Positions 1 through 10,999 of a stretch of 64,000 nt of DNA are shown piece after piece. The DNA is from Globomyces pollinis-pini. Taxonomy: Eukaryota; Chytridiomycota; Chytridiomycetes; Rhizophydiales; Globomycetaceae. The DNA is taken from positions 1-64,000 of the forward strand of contig MU621101.1 of NCBI GenBank assembly GCA_025399215.1, given 5' to 3'. Positions within the stretch are counted from its first letter, which is position 1. Every line of letters begins with the position of its first letter. The notes beneath the pieces are model-generated. The model was given only the letters and a program-made list of their open reading frames with translations. It was not told the origin of the DNA and ran no database searches. The position numbers were made by a program, and so were the translations under genes.

Positions 1-1297
1 CACAAGCCTCCAAGGACCTTCCTTTAGCGCTTTCATAAGGAAACCACAACAAGTTCTGATTTCCAAAATATCTCAATGAAGCCAATAGCAATTGAGAATG
101 TGACAAAGACCCAAAGTCACACGCTATAAGTTACAACGGTGTTGGAAAGGATTGATTTTCAAAATGGCTCATGGAGAACAAAATATTTCGTTAGATGGCT
201 ATAAATAATAACACAAAGTCAATTTTCTGTAAAGCATGCACGATTTAAAACAGCCTCTGTATGAGAATCGCCCAGCTTTTTTCATATTAAAGGATTTAAA
301 CCATTTATAACCGAACGATGTGTCTCTGTTTTGGAGAGTTTAAACAGTTTATATACTTCATGTCAATATAGAACGGTAAATGTCAAAAGTAAAAAAACTC
401 GCAGTTTTATTGTGAACATGTACGTGAACCATACCCACCTCTTCCACATCTTGAAAAATAATTTAACAATTCTTGTGTTTTGGGTGCTTTCATGCTACTT
501 TGGTGGTAAAGATGGCCGCTGCAAATCGGAATTTGCATGATTGTAAGTCCATCTCTAAATTAAGAAAAACAGTAATCAATGAAAATATCAGGGATCAGGC
601 TCAATGCCGTATTTTTCTGTTATGCGATGCGAAACTATAAAAAAATTGTGCGTTCCAATATTTTTTGGAAGAAGAAAATTTATTAGGGGATATTGCAGCC
701 AAAATGTGCGACAAAAACATTTGTCGCAGGCTAATCGACGCCATAATCGCCGAAGTTGGTTACAAGGTGAAAACAATCTTTAATATTATTATTTGAAAGA
801 CATCATACTCTTTTATAAAGTTATGAATGATAAAGAAGTAGTTTTAAGAAAACACTGCAGCTTAAACACAAAAGTTCATCTTCTTTATGCTTGTTATTTT
901 AAAAAATTGAATTTTATTGAACTTGCTTTTATATAAGGAGACTCCTTCATCTACATGGATAGACAAATACAATAAGGGGGAGGCTTTGAAAAGTCGGAAA
1001 GAGACCAAAAGTATTTAATGTAGTACAAGGACAATGGATTATTAACTTTTAAGTATCTTAATGAAGCTGAAGAAGAATTTAGATTCATCATTACCATTTG
1101 TTTGGAATGCATTAAATGAAGCTGGATTCACACACAAAGTCTTAGAAAGTAACCCATGCAAATTAAAATGAATGATATTGTTTTATTCACCAATGAAATA
1201 AACAACATTTGCTTTTGTTAGGGAGGTTTGGAACCATAAAAAAAATATCAGCAGATTTTTTATATTAGGCTGAAACCGCAATAACCAACAAAAATAA

Positions 1298-1458
1298 GCA
1301 TAGTGAGTCTCATGAGGTCATGGTATTACACAAGTATATGCTTGAACCTAGTCCCCTAAATAAATGAGATTCAAATGGTTGCATACGGTGAAGTGGTAAA
1401 GTTATGGTTAAAAGTGGAGTAAAAGGAATTATGAGTATGTGTAGATGGAGACGGGTTA
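1298..1458 (+). repeat. Dispersed repeat, copy A
   Basis: This segment starts with GCATAGTGAGTCT, continues with TGAGGTCATGG and AGTATATGCTTGA, and ends with GTGTAGATGGAGACGGGTTA. The same blocks occur in the same order in copy B at 2737-2976, where the middle is longer. No terminal inverted repeats, poly-A tail or open frame was seen, so the class is undetermined: decayed non-autonomous element, SINE-like copy or duplicated non-coding RNA. Confidence 0.6.
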
Positions 1459-1556
1459 GAAGGTGGGGTTATTCGAAATGACTTGTATGTGCTCCTGATA
1501 CTGATATAGTATCAGACGTGTTGGAGAATTCTTGATACATGTATCAAGTTTAGCCC

Positions 1557-1570
1557 AACCCTAACCCTAG
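1557..1570. promoter_or_regulatory. Telomere-like AACCCTAACCCTAG motif
   Basis: One and a half to two perfect CCCTAA units stand in gene-poor sequence. A second cluster follows at about 2118-2137, with TTAGGG and AACCCTA in opposite orientations a few bases apart. It may be an interstitial telomeric remnant or a binding site for a Tbf1/TRF-type factor. The same motif recurs in promoters elsewhere in the window. Confidence 0.4.
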
Positions 1571-2371
1571 CACCAGCCCTAGCCTCTTCTCAACTTTACC
1601 TGAAAATAAAAATTAAATTGGAAGAATATTGAGTTATTTTTGTGTCACCATATGCCCGAGTATATGTGCCAGATGTGTCGGATATTCCTAACACTATATA
1701 AGCGACTTGATTAATCAATTGGGGGACAGTCTTAGTTTCCAAAAAGGATTGTTTAATTCAACAGTTAGTAACAATTCAACAATATTAAAGCATTGGCTGA
1801 TGTATTTCTCTTTTAAAACTGGCTAATCGCGAATTGAACCGCTACATATGCTCTTCCTCATCTTCGTCTAATGCTTGGTATCCAATAACTTTTCGATTTG
1901 ATATTCAAACTTCGAGTACGAGAAGGTTCTGTAAACAGAAAAGAATTGGAACCCTTGTGTTCTGGAAAGGTTTATTGAAGTTTAATTATTGGCCTTGAAT
2001 GGAGTGGAGAAATGTATCTGGGTTTGGTATTAATTTATTGCATGGGCGTGGAATAGTTCATCAGTAACAGCATTTGCAATATTCCAGTATGCCCTTGTTG
2101 AGAGGCATTTTAAATGGGTTAGGGTACTCTAACCCTACTTAATTTTCTTAGCATCGTTGTCATTTCAGGTTCTTTTGTAATAAAAATGGCGTACCAGTTC
2201 GGACCACTTCACAACACTTTTTTTCAATGAACGCACACCAGTTTGCACCAGTTTCTCCTAAATCTGAATAAAACTGTATTTCCTAATAGGAGCATTTATA
2301 TGAAATTCCTATAAATTGAAATCAAAGTGTGTTAAAAGTTCTAACTGCGTGACCTTGTTTAAACATATACG

Positions 2372-2437
2372 AATATTACGTGTATGAATCTAGCACAAAT
2401 TCAAATATAAATATTAGGTGTATGAATCTAGCACAAA
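2372..2437. repeat. 28-bp direct repeat, two copies
   Basis: Copies at 2372-2399 and 2410-2437 differ at a single base (AATATTACGTG versus AATATTAGGTG, both followed by TATGAATCTAGCACAAA). A 10-bp spacer separates them. No gene context explains the repeat. Confidence 0.7.
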
Positions 2438-2736
2438 GTTCCACCTCCGAGTGTAACCAGTTACCGGTGTTTCACTTTTTCAATCCCTCTCTTTAAGTTG
2501 GCAGATTCTTTTTTCTGCAAGGTTAAATCCAAAGTTGGGATATCTTTGTCGAATCTTGATATGCACAAAAGACCTCAAATTGTCTTCCAACAATCTCTTT
2601 GGTATTTGGAACTGATCGTATGCAATTATATCCAGGTTGAAATGATTCAACTTGCGGTTGCAAGTCCACTCTAGATTTCTGCAATTCCATAAGTGTATTC
2701 ATTCGGTGGAATAACTAAGAACACAAACTAAAGCAA

Positions 2737-2976
2737 GCATAGTGAGTCTTAATGAGGTCATGGAAACCCGATAAGGTGCGTCATGCCTATTACAGAAGTA
2801 TATGCTTGATCATATACAGTAGGTCGTGATCTGAAATTGCTAGTGTATACTAGGGATGTTCTGTGAAATTCACATGATTGCCTAAAGGGTTGGACCATGA
2901 GGTATGAGATTGGGTATAGTTGTGTTCAATAGTTGAGTAAAAGGGATTATGCGTATGTGTAGATGGAGACGGGTTA
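2737..2976 (+). repeat. Dispersed repeat, copy B
   Basis: Second copy of the repeat at 1298-1458. The first about 27 nt and the last about 40 nt are nearly identical to copy A. The internal part carries an insertion of roughly 80 nt relative to copy A. Both copies are in the same orientation, about 1.4 kb apart. Confidence 0.6.
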
Positions 2977-3659
2977 AGGTGCATTTATTTGAAGTGAAGT
3001 GAGGGGAGATCGTCTTAGATTAATTCTTTTGAGTTGTGGAGTAGGTTGTGTTGTGTTTGGTACAGATAAGGGTATGATTAATTGGCTTTTCTACGTTGAT
3101 TCTGGTGATTGATTGTTCAGAAGATAAGGTAGGTGTAGTTTTATGGTTTTGATGTATAGATTTTGAGCTTTTTGGCGAGGGCCATCGTAGTTGATATTGC
3201 GTAGTCATCTAGCTTTCGATGAATAATTGCCATACGGATACTGGTAGCAAGCAGAGCTGTAGCGATACCATTCACCTGCCGATATTTACAAACGGATACT
3301 CCATCATCAACAGTAGCATCTAACAACCAGAGACATTAATCTCTAACCTTTGACGTTGATGCTTAGTAAACTGTTATATCCACTTAACCCATGATAAGAA
3401 CTGCTAAAGCGAGATTTATCAATCAACAGATTTGTAAGTGTGCATTTTTGGTAAGTCGTCCAATAGGGGAAAATGTATCAGTATTTCGTATCTACTGCAA
3501 ACAAGAGAAGCTAAATTCCCATACTCTCTGGAAATTATTTCCTGCTAGTTCCAAAATAAATCCATACAATTCCATTGGTGAAGAGTTTCGGGGAATTTTG
3601 GTCGCTGCGCCTCACCCATAGAAAGTCAAAAAAAAATTATAAAAAAATTACACTTACAA

Positions 3660-4135
3660 ATGGCTGAACAAGTATTAACTCTCTGTGCTAACAATAGACC
3701 GAAAAAGCTTTCCAATTTCAACAAGGTATCTTCCAAGGAAAATCCAAAGTCACCCGTTGGTCAAACGATGTCGGTTTGGGATTCAAGACCCCAAAAGAAG
3801 CTATTGAAGGAAACTATGTTGACAAGAAATGTCCATTCACTTCTGCCAGTGTTTCTATCCGTGGTAAAATTCTCACCGGTGTTGTCGTATCCACTAAAAT
3901 GAAGAGAACTATCATCATTCGTCGTGAATACTTGCACTTCATTAAAAAGTACAACCGTTACGAAAAGCGTCACAAAAACTTGGCTGCTCACATCTCTCCT
4001 TGTTTCATTGGAGTTAACATTGGTGATGTTGTCACTGTTGGCCAATGTCGACCATTGTCAAAGACTGTCCGTTTCAACGTTTTGAAGGTTTCAAAGCAAG
4101 TTGTCAAAGGAGCCAAGTCTTTCGCCAAGTTCTAG
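3660..4135 (+). CDS. RPS11: 40S ribosomal protein S11 (uS17)
   Basis: Cytosolic small-subunit ribosomal protein uS17, an rRNA-binding OB-fold protein. The spliced product is 149 aa, close to the usual 150-160. Conserved blocks are [54 protein letters not shown] and [15 protein letters not shown]. The start exon encodes only MAEQ. A 26-nt intron (3672-3697, GTATTA...GCTAACAATAG) then joins it to [12 protein letters not shown], which matches the family N-terminus. Without that splice the frame is wrong, so this intron is well supported. An A-rich leader precedes the ATG. It is convergent with OLA1 downstream. Codon use is C-ending rich compared with neighbours, as expected for a highly expressed gene. 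Confidence 0.96.
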
Positions 4136-4485
4136 ATGTCTAATAATAAATAGGTTCATCAATCAACAGCCGATGATGTGCGTTGAACATTGGGATATTC
4201 CATTGTACGGATTCGAAATTCTTGGGTTAATCACCAATGAATCACTCAATCCATCTGAGAGTGTTTTGTTCTTATGAGAGAATTGTCGTTTATAGCCAAC
4301 TACGCTGTTGCTTGCAGGGAAACAAAATTTGCATGTATTTATTTATTTAGTCCTTGAAAGAATAAGATCAAGTCTAAATGCTACTGTAAAAATTGATTTA
4401 AAACCAACGGTATTGAAGTATTTTAACCTCCTAACTCAAACTTGGATAAAAGCTGTTAGCGATTGTCTATCGGAACTACATTTAT
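4136..4485. other. Intergenic region between convergent genes
   Basis: About 350 nt of 3' flank shared by RPS11 (plus) and OLA1 (minus). I see AT-rich UTR-like sequence and no recognisable gene or repeat. Confidence 0.6.
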
Positions 4486-5848
4486 TTATTTTTTGCCTTT
4501 GTTAATCTGGCCAAACTTGAAATAGATAATATCACCATCTTGAACCAAGTAATCTTTTCCTTTCATCAAGTACCGACCAGCAGATTTAACAGCTGCTTCA
4601 GAACCATGCTGCTTCAGATCGGCAAATTGCATCACTTCTGCCATAATAAATCCTTTCTCAAAGTCAGTATGGATAGTACCAGCTGCTTGAGGAGCTTTGT
4701 AATTTTTGCGAATAGTCCAGGCACGAACTTCATCTGCACCACCAGTAAAGACTATAAAGATTAGACTGCATCATTGAAACTTACAATATTGAAGTTGGAG
4801 TGCAGAATATCCAGAAACAACAATCTTTGGTAAAACACTGGTAACTGGTTTCGGTAAGTCGTACTTGGCTTGCAAGCTTTTAAGATATTCTTCTTTTTCT
4901 TCATTTGACTGTAACTGAGATAGATTACTCTCGAGCACTCCGGAAAATGGAATAAGAATATCACCAGGATGCTTTTCGTCAATCCATGCTTTCAACTTTG
5001 GCAACCATTTGTTTTTCTTTCGGCAGTAGTCTCTTTCACTGAGATTGATCTTATGTTAAAGCAAAATACAAAAATACCAAGTAAACTACAGGCTTTGCAG
5101 TGATTAAAGTCCAAGTATTGATCAATTCAATCTCCTTCCCTGACCAATCACCATCTCTTAAATCACGTTTGTCCTCTCCAATCCATTTTTGCACTTTCAA
5201 CATCACTTCAAATGCTTCCTTTCTGTCTTTATCTGCAGCATTTCCTCCTTTTCCAACTCTTTCTACGTCTCTTCTGTGTGAATTTACCTAATATTAACTC
5301 TACAAATGAATACCAATTTATTCATGAATTCTGTATCTTTCAATCGCAATTCTTCGTGGATGATTTCAACGTCTCTAATTGGATCCACTTCACCTTCAAC
5401 GTGAATAACTTCAGGATCGTCAAATCCACGGACTAAATGAAAAATACCGTCAACAGCAATGATCTATTGATAAGCAAAGTGCCAATACATGAGATAAGAA
5501 AGCATTTCCTAGTCCTTGCCCTTCAGCAGCACCTTTAACTAATCCGGCAATATCAATGACAGTTAGAAAGGCCGGAATGATTGATTTTGGTTTATAGAAA
5601 TCTACTAACCAATCGAATCGGGGATCCGGCACTGCAACTCGAGATTCAGCTGGGTCGATTGTGCAAAACGGGAAATTTTCAGATGGCATTGCAGAATTGG
5701 TGATAGAATTGAAGAAAGAAGATTTTCCAACATTTGGCAAACCAACGATACCCATTTTCAAATTGTTCCCTCAATGTAAGTTACCATTCAAGATACCAGG
5801 TCGACCTAAAAGTGGTTTTTCAATAGTCTGAACTTTTTTTGGTGGCAT
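4486..5848 (-). CDS. OLA1: Obg-like ATPase 1 (YchF family)
   Basis: Cytosolic YchF-type P-loop nucleotidase, usually ATP-preferring, linked to ribosome binding and stress responses. The start [18 protein letters not shown] is followed by the G1 motif [15 protein letters not shown], the switch region [17 protein letters not shown], and a C-terminal TGS domain ending [17 protein letters not shown]. Five introns of 25-33 nt (27, 25, 26, 28 and 33 from 5' to 3') were placed. With them removed the CDS is 1224 nt, 407 aa, near the human length of 396. Typical intron examples are 4752-4784 and the 25-nt one just after LSH. The gene is convergent with RPS11. Confidence 0.96.
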
Positions 5849-6253
5849 TTTCTTTGCTTTTGATTTTACTTTAGTTGAGAAGTGTTTATGGATAGTCTGA
5901 ACTTTCAGATATTTGGGAAGAAAATTCATTCAAAAAAAAAAACTTTGAAAAACGCCGATTCATCAAAGAATTTCCTTCCACTCGATTTCTCCTTTTCCAA
6001 AAAAAGAACCACCAAGATGTAATTGACTGCTGTATCTGATAGTTACCATCGAATTCATATAGTAGAGACTTCAATCATGATACTTTCTGCTTTGGTTTTT
6101 AGCCAGGGTTAAATTCTCTTGAACTTAACCCTAAATGGAAATCATCACCAGTTAGCCTATATTCTTTTTTTCAATGATTAGAATATTCTTTTTTTCAATG
6201 ATTAGAATTTAAATTATACATCATAATGGAATGCATTCTGACGATCACATATA
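5849..6253. other. Intergenic region upstream of OLA1
   Basis: This stretch holds the OLA1 promoter and the 3' flank of the OsmC gene. It has an exact 24-bp tandem duplication (6159-6206) and an AACCCTAAA telobox-like motif at 6126-6135, with a partial inverted copy (AGGGTTAAA) near 6106. No gene was recognised. Confidence 0.5.
6159..6206. repeat. 24-bp perfect tandem duplication
   Basis: Two adjacent identical 24-nt units (6159-6182, 6183-6206) contain ATATTC, a T-run and CAATGATTAGA. They lie in the 3' flank of the OsmC gene. Confidence 0.85.
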
Positions 6254-6819
6254 TTAAACAATAGTGAGTTTAACATCAATGTTTCCACGGGTTGCTTTTG
6301 AATAGGGACAGAACTCATGAGCTGCTTGCACAAGCTTCAAAGCTGCAGCTTTTTCAAATCCAGGAATGTGAACTTTAAGTTCCGCGCCTAATTTAAAACC
6401 CTCCAGCAGGATCAGCTCCAATCCCAATCAGAGCATTACAGGTTGTTTCAGCTGGAAGCTTCAACTTTTGATCGCGAGCCATTGCCCCTATTTTGATTAA
6501 CATGATGAGACAAACCCATCGCTCCAAGAAAACAAGCAGAGTACCCTGCAGCAAAAAGTTGTTCTGGGTTCGTTTTAGCACCGCCAGGACCTCCCATTTC
6601 TTTAGGTACTGCTAAATCGAGCTTGATAACTTTGTCATCACTAACAGATTTACCATTTCGACCTCCGGTTGAAGTTACATTAGCCACATAAACTGGCTTG
6701 AATGACATGGCACGAGTCATTACCGGAGTTTTCACCCTTAGCATTCTGATATTCTTGATCACCATCATTTGTTTGAAAAAAATGTTCACCAAATACTGGT
6801 TCGCTAAGATGGAAGTCAC
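6254..6819 (-). CDS. OsmC/Ohr-type peroxide-resistance protein, with a 1-nt frameshift
   Basis: The Ohr/OsmC family reduces organic hydroperoxides through a pair of cysteines. The domain is clear: [19 protein letters not shown] carries the first cysteine, and the C-terminal [19 protein letters not shown] carries the second. The N-terminus is basic and Met-rich, and another start at 6744 (MLRVKTPVM) would give a mitochondrial-type presequence. A 28-nt intron after GAMG restores [14 protein letters not shown]. Near the 3' end an extra T in a four-T run (6395-6398, A on the plus strand) breaks the frame between PAGG and FKLGAELKV. Removing one base gives the normal family sequence. It is either a sequencing or assembly error or a recent disabling mutation. 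Confidence is high for the family and low for function. Confidence 0.85.
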
Positions 6820-6877
6820 GTGTGAACATTATGAACAACTTGATTGATTGTAATTTATTGATACAGAGTTGTGAACA

Positions 6878-9800
6878 TTATTCAAGCAAAAAATGCTTGG
6901 AGAGAGCTTTAGGGTCGTTGGCAGCAATCTTGATGTTTGATATTGAATTCTTAAATGATGGTGTAGCAAAAAAGCCTACTGGTTAAACTTGGTAAAAGCA
7001 TTTACCACATGAAGTTTTAATTTCCGTATCACTTGTTGTTGATCCTATCAGTTTCCAGAGGGATAAATGCTCCAAGATTAAGGAAAAGTTTATATCACTT
7101 CTTCTTGATTTTTCAGCAACGTCTTTACTTAGGTCTCTCTTAGCGTTAGTATCTGCATCCAACTTTTCATCAAACATGCTTTCCAATATTTTAGTATCAG
7201 TATCAGATGCTGATTGAGAGACTGACTGATAGCTTTGAAGAATATTCAACACAATATCTAAGAGGAAGTTTATACTGTGTCTCTTCGATATATGCTTTAA
7301 TCTATCCACTGTTAGCTCCGACTGCTCTGCCGGAGAGCTTAAGATCGAGTGTAAAATAGGTGTAGTTAACGGTGTATGAAGTAATAGTGAATTAACTTGA
7401 AACAAAATCGTTTCTGATGAAGATAATGGGGATGCTAATATCATTAACACTGCACGCTCTCGTTCGGCGTTACAGACACCCAATTCCGCTTCTAATAACA
7501 CCCAAGCAGAAAATTGTTGGAAGACAGGCCATTCGATAGAGGATAAGCAAAATGGCCCAATATCGGGTCCAAAAATTCTAAAATCTCCACTTAGAATTTG
7601 TGATTGTAACTTCGATAACTTGATTATGTTAGTATGTCATAAATTACAGTTTTAGGATCCATAAAAGACGTAATAAGCTCAATAATTGAAATTTTACCCA
7701 CCATGAGATCACCCAAATGTTTGTATATTGTGGGTAAGTAATTGTTGAATTTTGTCAAGTCTTTATCCAATAAGCCCTTTATGTGAGAAACAAACTAATT
7801 ACTTTAATATATTTATCCACAGTAAAAGCAGTATTGGATTGTTTACAAAATATTTCCAATATCTTTAAAGGTGTGCTAACCTTAAGATTACTCTCTTCCA
7901 AATTTCTACAACAATTAATTGAATGACACTTACTTAATAATAGATTCAAACATATCCAGTTCAAAACCACCTTCAACTTCTGATACCTTGTGCAACAAAG
8001 ATACTATTCGGTACTGAGATGCTTCCTCAATACTTTGGCAAAGTAAAGAGGATTGTAAAATCAATGCACTCATCATCTTGTTATCAAGGTAAAAGAGAGG
8101 ACTTTCCAAGCAGTCGATAATAACCCCAAGGATAAATTCCTCGTCAGAACTTTCAATGGACTAAAGTTAAAAAATAAACTAAAATACTGATCTGGCATAC
8201 TGATCAAGAAATTGATGCAACTTGGTCTGAATATTGCTACTGTCAGACTTGCTTAACTCTGTCTGAATCTCTAAAATTTGCTTTTTTAAATCTACTGTTA
8301 AGCTGAAAGACTAGAATACCAGGTTCTACATCATTTGTGGATTGGTTAGTGAGTGGAATTACAGAGGGTATATCAGTGTTTGACGTTGCATTAATGGATT
8401 CCAAAAATGGGAGAAATAAATCCTCGAAAATCAGTTTCATATGGTTATCATGGCTCATAAGTTTGTACAATGAATTCAGAGACCTTACACTTAGAGATAT
8501 AAAATTATACCCAATGACATGCCTGCTAATCAAAGTTTGCATAGCTTGCTGAATATGCCATTTAATCTTCGCTTCTAGTGTTTTTGCAAAATACTTGACA
8601 ATTAACCCCAAGTATTCCACCAAATTAGAAGATATGTGCGGCTTCGGTTTTGTTTTTCGATTTGTTGGAATAATAGATTTCTCAATAAGAAGCATTGCTG
8701 GTTCTAAAATATCAGTAATTATTGGCAAATAAATACCTATGTACATTACATTATCAAAGTTTGGGTTAAAAAATACCCAATCATAAAATAAGGCTAGTTT
8801 TGCCGTATTTCCCCATGTCTCTGACTATTCATTTAAGCAAATTTAAAATACTTTTAAAGATGATATAAGACTTCTGATAAATTCCCACCGCTGTACTACT
8901 TCTGAACGCAATACAGAATTGTCCGGATGTACAACTGTGCACAAGAATCGTATAATATCTGCTGCTAACGATTCTGAATCTTGGGTAGTCATAAACCTTT
9001 GGCGAAAATGGTCCAAATATGTAAAATGAAGCTTTTGAGGAACAGTGTTCAAAATGAATATGATCTTGTATTCCATATCAGGGGTCAATCGTGATACAAT
9101 AAAATCTCTTGGAGTTGGGGTATTTACAATCTGCTCAATCCCTAAAATAAGTCTAAAGTTGCACACCTTGGAAATCAGGATGCAGATCTTTCGGGTTGAT
9201 AAATATGTCTGATAGTAGTTGTTTGAATTCTTCAATTTGTGCTACTCCTTGTAACAATCGTAGATAATCCCTTCCTATTGCTACCATCTCCATGAACTAT
9301 CATTATATTAATTCCAAAATTACGTTTTCACGAATTAATTGAATCACCAAGGATACTTCTTTTGGTCTCAAAACGGAAAGTGTGGTGTGGTCAGCAATGA
9401 TTCTGGTGTATGTGTAAATCACATGTTTCGTCAAAGTAGGATTTAACTTTAACCATTGTCTGATATTAACGAATATAGGTATTTACAAATGGCTTTCCAT
9501 GATGTCTCTTGTTGATGATGCAAGCCAGTTGTTTTCAAACGATATGTCACCGCCTAAACTCAATATATCATTCCAGCATTTACCCCTTATTTGCTTCAAA
9601 ATCCAGATAAAAATCTCTGGATTCATATCAACTTGTTGAATGTTATTCATAAGTTGAGACATTATCCACATTATCTGATAATTTAGCAACAATTCATCAC
9701 CTGCTTTCGAACTTCAAAGTATATTTTTTGAAATTTAACTGTTGATATCAGATAGATCAATTTAACAATAATTGCTCGAAACCGATCGCGAACAATGAAA

Positions 9801-10212
9801 CTTAGATGCCCAAAATACTGTATAGAATTAATATAATTATAATACTTGTGATGCTTTTGCATTATCTGTTAGAATACCATAAAATAGACCCCCTTCCACA
9901 TCAAGATAATGATTTACACTCTAAATATCAGAATTTTTTTGAATGACTTGTTGCTGTAGTTCTAGAGGTCCATTTGCAATTTTGATTATGCCTTCAAAAA
10001 CAGAATGCCTTTTAATCAATTCCTTATATTAACTTATTGGATTTTACTTGCTCTAATGGATCCAGATCATCAAATGCTTGAGACTGAAAAATCATTAAAA
10101 GAAAAATGTAGAGGTCTGTAGGGTAAAAACCCAATGAATTCAGAACCGATGAATAGTCTTCGGTGTGTAGTAGGTGTACAGCATCGGCATACAACACATT
10201 GTTTGCGTACAC
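6878..10212 (-). CDS. INTS3: Integrator complex subunit 3 homologue
   Basis: INTS3 belongs to the Integrator complex, which cleaves nascent snRNA and other Pol II transcripts, and in animals to the SOSS single-strand DNA complex. Assembled over many 25-40-nt introns, the product follows INTS3 through its N-terminal domain: LEQELIKRHSVFEGIIK, GGLFYGILTDNAKASQ, LGGDISFENNWLASS, then FMEMVAIGRDYLRLLQGVA, SRLTPDMEYKIIFIL, IRFLCTVVHPDNSVL and AKLALFYDWVFFNPNFDNVM leading into EPAMLLI. All are in the family's order. The C-terminal half is weakly conserved. The last exon (ending NDPKALSKHFLLE) is inferred from splicing. The start at 10212 is the first in-frame ATG and faces the F-box gene, about 50 nt away. 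Confidence 0.9.
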
Positions 10213-10261
10213 ATTGTTCTAACTACTATCATAAATCATCCACCCACTTTTGGCTTTCAGT

Positions 10262-10999
10262 ATGAACAAAGGCATCAGAGCATTTTACAACGATGAGGAA
10301 GCTCGAAATAGATCAGTTAGAGGAAATAATTCTTTGAAAAACTCGCTTTGGTTTACAAAATGCCTTTCGTTAACTTCACACGTGTTGTTTTCAACTTGGA
10401 GTGCTGTAGAAACTACTGTAGCATCTCTGACAATTATCTTGACAATAACAAGAATCCCAGCAACGTATAACAAACTGATCGCTTTGAAAAGAGCTGATGA
10501 TGAAATCAGACTTCGTGCTTCGATATGGTCATCTCAAAACAACTCATGCAATTGCTCCTTTCTAATGCTTCCAAATGAAATCAAACTCTTCATTTTAGCT
10601 AAATTGGAAGTAAAACAACTTTGTCGATTGGCACAGACGTGTAAAGATATGAATTATCTGTGTATGGATAACATAATATGGGTTCGGCATATAGCAAGAG
10701 ATTGGCCTGATTATTCTGCCAAAACTTCAAAGAGCCGATTAGAAAAAGCTAGTCAAGCGTCATTACGATACTACAACAATTATAGACCAAGATTGGTTGA
10801 TTCATCAATAGATAATATCCTTAAAACGGAACATCCATCTTCAAGATATATATCCGCTGGATTTAGATTTTATAAGCAAAGATATCTAACTTATCGACGA
10901 TTTGCAGGTCCAATAGCTACAAAAACGTTGCGAACACCGTTCGAAACAATTCTTTGGGAAGAAATGAATCATTCCATAAGTACTACGTTAGTTAATTAA
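10262..10999 (+). CDS. F-box protein
   Basis: Probable substrate adaptor of an SCF ubiquitin ligase. The 245-aa product has an F-box in the middle, about residues 98-145: MLPNEIKLFILAKLEVKQLC then RLAQTCKDMNYLCMDNIIWV. No repeat-type substrate-binding domain is visible in the short C-terminal part. The N-terminal 90 residues are not recognised. It is intronless, unusual for this window. The start is the first ATG; the upstream TTG is not used. Its stop (10997-10999) overlaps the stop of the convergent minus-strand gene. Confidence 0.75.
   Translation: MNKGIRAFYNDEEARNRSVRGNNSLKNSLWFTKCLSLTSHVLFSTWSAVETTVASLTIILTITRIPATYNKLIALKRADDEIRLRASIWSSQNNSCNCSFLMLPNEIKLFILAKLEVKQLCRLAQTCKDMNYLCMDNIIWVRHIARDWPDYSAKTSKSRLEKASQASLRYYNNYRPRLVDSSIDNILKTEHPSSRYISAGFRFYKQRYLTYRRFAGPIATKTLRTPFETILWEEMNHSISTTLVN

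Larger units (their letters stand above)
1..3659. other. Gene-poor region without a confident gene
   Basis: No protein family could be recognised in this stretch on either strand. It holds a dispersed repeat pair (1298-1458 and 2737-2976), a 28-bp direct repeat (2372-2437) and a telomere-like motif at 1557-1570. Coding-like fragments exist: 511-760 on the plus strand has a balanced-composition stretch containing the peptide CDKNICRRLIDAIIAEVGYK. Minus-strand 3141-3326 and plus-strand 3391-3621 are open for 60-76 codons. None shows a known domain. Some could be exons of short-intron genes that I could not assemble. Confidence 0.5.

Noticed and set aside
331..540. 69-codon open frame on the plus strand
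   Set aside because: Its composition looks random; the overlapping frame starting at 511 is the more coding-like one.
1557..1570. Chromosome end or telomere
   Set aside because: Only about two units occur, and the same motif is scattered among internal promoters.
3391..3621. 76-codon open frame upstream of RPS11
   Set aside because: No recognisable family, no splice context, and it lies in the RPS11 promoter region; it is probably fortuitous.
6386..6399. A 12-nt intron (GTTTTAAATTAG) in the OsmC gene
   Set aside because: Removing it keeps the frame but deletes the conserved FKLG residues. Deleting a single base restores them all, and 12 nt is well below the shortest supported intron here.
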